NCBI GenBank assembly: GCA_948099385.1
Contig: CANUEZ040000028.1
Location: 4,751,501 to 4,815,500 of the forward strand
Reading direction: 5' to 3'
DNA length: 64,000 bases
From: Fasciola hepatica
Taxonomy: Eukaryota; Platyhelminthes; Trematoda; Plagiorchiida; Fasciolidae
Positions 59,087-64,000 of this stretch are shown piece by piece. The notes under the pieces were generated by a model. The model saw only the letters and a program-made list of their open reading frames with translations, had not been told where the DNA came from and ran no database searches. Position 1 is the stretch's first letter. Each line of letters begins with the position of its first letter. Position numbers and translations under genes: made by a program.

Positions 59087-60202
59087 TGGTCGCTTGGGTA
59101 CTTCCGATATGCTCTTTTGAATGAAACGTTTCGCGTACCCGTTGTTTTGTAATATTTGTCTTCTGTGATCTAATTCCTCACTCACTGTTTCCTCGGAAAT
59201 GATCTTTCGTATGCGAGACACTAGGGACCGAATTAGGTTCTTTTTGCATTTTGGAGGCACGAAACTTGCAAAATGTGTGTATTGGCCTATCCATGTTGGC
59301 TTACGATTGACGCGGCGGACGAGCTTCCCATCTTCCCTTTTCGTAAGTTTTACATCCAGAAAATGAAAGTTGCCGTCTAGTTTCACTTGGGATGCGAAAT
59401 GAACACACTGTGAGCCTGGTTACACCTTTCCACTAGTTCATCTAGGTGAACATGTTTGCAAATCATAATTGAAATGTCGTCCACATACCGGAAGTAACTG
59501 GTTAGTCTTTCTATGGTGTCTTTGAGTAACCCATTTTCCAGCTTATCAACGTAAATGTCGTCAAGTAGGGGTCCCAGAGGCGAGTTCATTGCAACTCCGT
59601 CAGTTTGTCGGCAAAGCTTGTTGTTGAAGCCGAACTGAATATTTAGCGTGCATAGTAGTAGTAGTTCTTTCAGACTGGTTACCGGAATACCAACGTTTAT
59701 TTCGTTCTCTATTATATAATTGCACAAATATTCGATAGTTTCTAGAAATAGGACGCTCGTAAATAGTGATGTTACATCCAGTGATGCCATTTTTAAGTCC
59801 TGTCGTGTTTTCTTCTTTTAATAACTCTACGAACTGAAATGTTTCGTTAAGGTTGTATTGAGCAGTGCTTCTGCCTACTGGTTCCAATATATCGACGAGC
59901 CAACGAGCAGTAGAATAAAAGGGACAAGTGCTCATATCAAGTATCGGTTTTAGTGGTACCCCTGATTTGTGTATCTTCGCTAAGCCATATAGGCGAGAAA
60001 TACTAGCGCCAGTAGTTCGTAACTGTTCATAAGTGCCATTCGAAATATAATTCTGATCTTCCAATAGTCTCAGGGCTGCAGTAAGTTGTTCTTCCACTGT
60101 CTTGGTTCTGTCGTTCTCTCCTTAGAATTCCGTAACATTAGTCGAGTCACTTAGAATGATATCCCCTTTATCAATGTAGTCTTTGTTATTCCTCAGCACA
60201 AC
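59087..60202 (-). pseudogene. Penelope-like reverse transcriptase, frameshifted (unit 4)
   Basis: No coding difference from the unit 1 copy was noticed. Both shared frameshifts are present. Confidence 0.9.
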
Positions 60203-60348
60203 TCATAACTATTTAGCTCTTTGACGACCAGTTATTCATTGCGACTGTGTAATTCACTGAATAATCAAATTGCTTTCTAGAAAAATGCACGATGGCGAAC
60301 AAGCTGGTTTTCGGCAACATCATCCTCTGGCTGATTCTGTTACATGTG

Positions 60349-60409
<61 letters not shown>

Positions 60410-60668
60410 TAGGAATGCATATTTTCGGAAGTAAAGCGAGGGTGTTCAGAGTATCAAATCGAGACTGGTCAATCAGTATTTTAGTTGTTGTGCGGTTCGC
60501 AGCAGGGTGGGAAGTTGGTTGTTCGTGGTTGGAGAATCTCGGTGTAGAAAATACTTCTGGGGTGCGTTGAATGCTTCCTGTCATTACTGAAAGGGAGTGG
60601 TTGAGGTCATCATGATAACTAGTGCAATCATAGCGCACCTTGTCGGGACAGAACACCAGATGGACAAC

Positions 60669-60778
60669 GAAGTCTTCAAGATAACTTACACAGTGCCTGT
60701 GAATTTTTCGAAGATCATGATTTGACGATTGATCTTCGAAGAATTCACACGCACTGTGTAAATTATCTTGAAGGCTTC
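60669..60778. repeat. Long hairpin, 49-bp arms (unit 4)
   Basis: Same arms as in unit 1. Confidence 0.9.
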
Positions 60779-61047
60779 CAAAATTATGCAGTCCTACCAT
60801 ATACATATATATAAACACATATACTTATATTTATATATAAATGTATTAGCCAGGTGATGAAGTTACCGAAAACGAGCTTTATCCTTATCGTGTATTTTCT
60901 ACAATGCAATGAGATTATTTATCGAAGTCGGGATTTATTGCGAGTATATTTCAAATTGAAACTTAAATCATTCACATTGCGATTGGATCGACCTGGTGTT
61001 TTCTCTTAGTCAATATGTATTGTAAATCTACGATGAACATATTAGAG

Positions 61048-62474
61048 ATGTCCATTTCTAATGAGATGTCTTGTTGCACAAATGCAGTACCAACGTTTCA
61101 CATGCTCGCTGGAATATATTATCTACACGTATATAACCCGTGGCAATTGAAATTATTTGAATTCGCTTGATCTCATTTATCGCGAAAGATAATTCGATGT
61201 GCATAAATCATTCGGTTGGCATGTTTCATTCCCCACTGTTCATGGATCGGATTTCCTAATGAAAGGACTGAGAGAAGCGCCCACACAAGTACCTTCTCGT
61301 GATGGTCCAATTCATTCGAGATCAAGCTATCAGTCTGGTAAGTAATATATTCCTTTCCTATTCACTTCAGTTCAGTCGAGTAGAGTCCAGTCCAGTCCAG
61401 TCCAGTCCAGTCCAGTCCAGTTCATTTCAGTTCATTTCAGTTCATTTCAGTTCAGTTCATTTCAGTTCAGTTCAGTTCAGTTCAGTTCATTTCAGTTCAT
61501 TTCAGTTCAGTTCAATTCAGTTCATTTCAGTTCAGTTCACTCAACCATCAATCTGATAAACATGTCCTTCAGCTTTCGTTGCTACCTCACAACATCAGTG
61601 ATTTGAAGACAGAGTGATTAGAAACTTGAAGTGGGAAGAAGAGCCTAGAACGATGTGAGAAGCGAAATTCACGAAAACGCAGAGAGAGTGTGAATTCAAA
61701 TTAGCCGTTCGTTGCAAATCTTCTACAAATTACGTCGTGTTTCCGAAATACGCAAGACAGGTCTGGTGGACCTCAACTCGAAACTCCCACAGATGCTATT
61801 TGAAAGAACTTACTATCCAAGGTTTTCATACTCCATGAAATGATCACGAGGATGCATAAATTAGACCTTTGTGATGTATCGTGACACAAAATACCACCTC
61901 CCAATAATTTTCTCCATTATCTATAGTTGTACCGTACTCACGTTCTGGAAGCTCACGTGAGTGCATTGTTCGAGAGGCACTGTAATTTATCAGTCATTGA
62001 AATAGTCAAGTAAATTGCGCACTAGCTGTATTGGCTTGTTTGTTTACGACTCGCGTGCTCAATTCGGTAATTGAAAGTGTGCAAAAGATGCATACTGATT
62101 TATCGGTCATCCGATATTGGAATAACCGAACGGCAGTTGCATATCACTTGATTGCTTGGAAACGAATTCGCAACATTTCACATTTCCTTCTTGATACAAT
62201 ATCAATGTGGATTACCTCATTCGAATATTTCAACAATCGAAACACCTATTCCTCGTCGCTTGCACAAATCAGCTTTCAGCAATGGAAATCACGGATGCTC
62301 ATAGATGATATTCGCAAAGTCCAGAGATATGAGCAGTGAATTGCCTACACTTCATACCATCAAGTTATTCCTCGAGAATCGTGATCAGTGTGACAATAAG
62401 ACTACTGGCAGTATCACAACCTCAAAACTGCAACTACTGAGGACAAAAGTATTCTGTTGTGGTAAGATGCAGAC
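61048..62474. repeat. R block, copy 6 (R1 of unit 4)
   Basis: It carries the unit 1 R1 private bases ('gaagagcctagaacg', 'gaaattcacg', 'cgagaggcactg') that are absent from all other R copies. Confidence 0.95.
61366..61539. repeat. Pentanucleotide satellite (R1 of unit 4)
   Basis: Same order of pentamer variants as the unit 1 R1 tract. This is strong evidence for recent common origin, because this kind of tract drifts fast. Confidence 0.95.
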
Positions 62475-63298
62475 CTTTGTTTCGCTAATGTAATAGTTAT
62501 ATCTACTGACGAAATAATATGCATCATATGTTTCGAGTAACACAACATGAGTCCTCGCACCGAGGACTCATCCAGTCATGGAAATTAGCTGTTATTAATA
62601 ACAAAAATGACCATAAAAGCATGAGGTCAGAAGCAATGGCTCGCCGATTTGCTGAAATCATGCACTTATAATAGGGATGACAATGTTCCAGATGTCATCG
62701 TCATTATCATTTGTGACCTAATTTGTTAGGCTTTCGAATTTGTTCACTTAATTCAATGGTACAATTATTTCCTCGAAAATCCTCTATGTGGTTTCTTGCG
62801 CAACCTGAAACAACTATTGTTTGTAACAACAACCAACGACAGAGTTAATTAGGGCAAACTAATTTAATCTCAGTGGTAGCTCTCAAATTCACTAGAAAAT
62901 ATTTCCAGACACCGCCACTCAGTGCACCAAATGGAAAACATCACCTTGCCAACTCAGAAAGAATGCATATATTTTTATATTTCATCATTTTTCATCTCGT
63001 TTACTTCCTTTTATTATGTGAAAATGAAAAAATATTTCAGACATGGGGTCACGATCAGTTAAAGGCTGCCCATTAGTGAGTGATCGGTGGTGAAAGGAGG
63101 AGGTGAAGGGCGGATAGTTCACCATTACGACTCTTTCTCTGTTACCGGTCACAATATTATTTGAAACGGGGACTTTATTTCTAAATCGCCATCACAACTG
63201 CACACAATAGAGCGGGTATCACACAGAAGTGGGCTGAAATATAGTATTACTGATTGCACTGGTAAAATTTAGTAATAACTTACTGAAGACGTTTTGCT
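62475..63298. other. Segment B left part (unit 4)
   Basis: It matches unit 1 and contains the palindrome at 62547-62571. Confidence 0.5.
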
Positions 63299-63474
63299 CG
63301 ACTACTCCGACTTCCGACATAAACGACTAGACGCGAACCACCTAGTCCACAGGCTATCCTAGATGACAACTAATGGTGTAGTGAACAACAACTAGCGACG
63401 GTCAAATGAATATCATCTTGGACTTGGGACAGTATCTGCCCGGGTTCGATTCCGGCCACCGCCGGTCACGTTCT
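63299..63474 (+). mobile_element. tRNA-like SINE candidate (unit 4)
   Basis: The B-box is at 63443-63453 and is unchanged. Confidence 0.4.
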
Positions 63475-63561
63475 ATTTTGGCAGCCTCTCTGTTACGCAT
63501 GTATATCGGTACTTGATAGCAATTTCGCGTAGACAGATGTCCGCTTTTCAGTCAAGAAGAT

Positions 63562-64000
63562 TCACCTTTGGCTCGTCATCGAATCAGTAGGGCGGAATAA
63601 GAGAAAATTACAGATCAAAATTGCCAAGAAATTCCGCCGATGCTCGTACCCGGTTTGTGAGGATTCGGCCAGAAATGGTTTGGTAGGTTTGTCATAGGCT
63701 TCACTACAAGAGGGAATGGAAAAACAGGAGGAAAATGTAGAAGTAAGAGAGTTACACTTGGATCGATCACTGTGGAAAGGGTGAGTGCTGCCTGCAGGAA
63801 CTTTGTGAACGCTTTTCACATGCTGCTAGGTGTAGTTCGCACAGCCTAGCAGGTAGTTCAGCCATGGTTATGAAAGATACCCGGCTGATAATAGATAGAT
63901 CTCGATAATGAATTTCAAAATCTTTCTTTGGTAGGCCACCGGATATAGCAGGGTAACAGCAAAGTAGAACAGGAGAGGAGCAATAAATAACAAAAGGGGG
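63562..64000 (-). mobile_element. Decayed CR1-like LINE, 3' end, cut by window edge (unit 4)
   Basis: Only the C-terminal RT tail and thumb-like region are inside the window. It corresponds to 5508-5946 of unit 1. Confidence 0.7.

Larger units (their letters stand above)
58885..61000 (-). mobile_element. Decayed Penelope-like element with inverted repeats (unit 4)
   Basis: The inverted repeats are at 58885-58964 and 60921-61000. It is identical in structure to unit 1. The first TA tract is longer (58963-59018) and the second shorter (60350-60407). Confidence 0.75.
58051..64000. repeat. Tandem-array unit 4 (partial, start of next higher-order repeat)
   Basis: This partial unit corresponds to 1-5950 of unit 1. 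The only differences I noticed are (TA)n lengths. It carries R1 and enters B, so it begins as a long unit. It follows unit 1 and not its closer neighbours at all diagnostic sites checked in A, R and B. Confidence 0.96.

Noticed and set aside
1..64000. CRISPR array, prokaryotic operon or prophage
   Set aside because: There are no short regularly spaced repeats with unique spacers and no ribosome-binding sites. The repeats here are kilobase-scale units or simple-sequence tracts.
1..64000. Telomeric repeats
   Set aside because: No TTAGGG-type runs on either strand. The TTCAG/CCAGT pentamers are a different sequence.

Overview
The window is AT-rich eukaryotic repeat DNA, not a bacterial or viral locus. 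There are no operons, no dense coding and no ribosome-binding sites. Instead it holds decayed retroelements, (TA)n microsatellites, a pentanucleotide satellite and short open segments bounded by spliceosomal GTAAGT/GTGAGT donors and pyrimidine-rich AG acceptors. A Penelope-like reverse transcriptase, CR1-like LINE debris and possible in-frame micro-exons (18 and 30 nt) together fit a flatworm, most likely a schistosome-type trematode. That assignment is an inference from memory of these families and has not been searched.

The whole window is one tandem array. Taking base 1 as an arbitrary phase, unit 1 is 1-23280, unit 2 is 23281-46046, unit 3 is 46047-58050 (only 12.0 kb) and unit 4 starts at 58051 and runs off the end. 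Unit 4 carries the private variants of unit 1 rather than those of unit 2 or 3 at every diagnostic site I compared. The array therefore looks like a higher-order repeat of about 58.05 kb (long, long variant, short).

A ~1.43 kb block, R, recurs six times at near-regular 11.4-11.9 kb steps (2994, 14416, 26260, 37682, 49196, 61048). It is followed either by a 10 kb segment B or by a 10.4 kb segment C+A, in the order B, CA, B, CA, CA, B. The short unit 3 lacks exactly one R+B block (11,422 bp in unit 1), as expected for unequal recombination between R copies or for an ancestral unit without the block.

Segment A holds a Penelope-like element: a reverse transcriptase (minus strand) broken by frameshifts, with (TA)n tracts and a 49-nt-arm hairpin, framed by 80-bp inverted repeats. 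R holds a TTCAG/CCAGT-type pentamer satellite lying about 30 nt after a consensus splice donor. B holds a tRNA-like SINE candidate, the 3' half of a decayed CR1-like LINE (minus strand) and several exon-like segments on the plus strand. C holds exon-like segments including a 30-nt micro-exon candidate, a 435-bp foldback element, and the endonuclease half of a second decayed LINE (minus strand).

I find no intact gene that I can name. The retroelements are clearly dead. The exon-like segments are the best hint that the array carries, or once carried, an intron-rich host gene. Transcript data would settle that.
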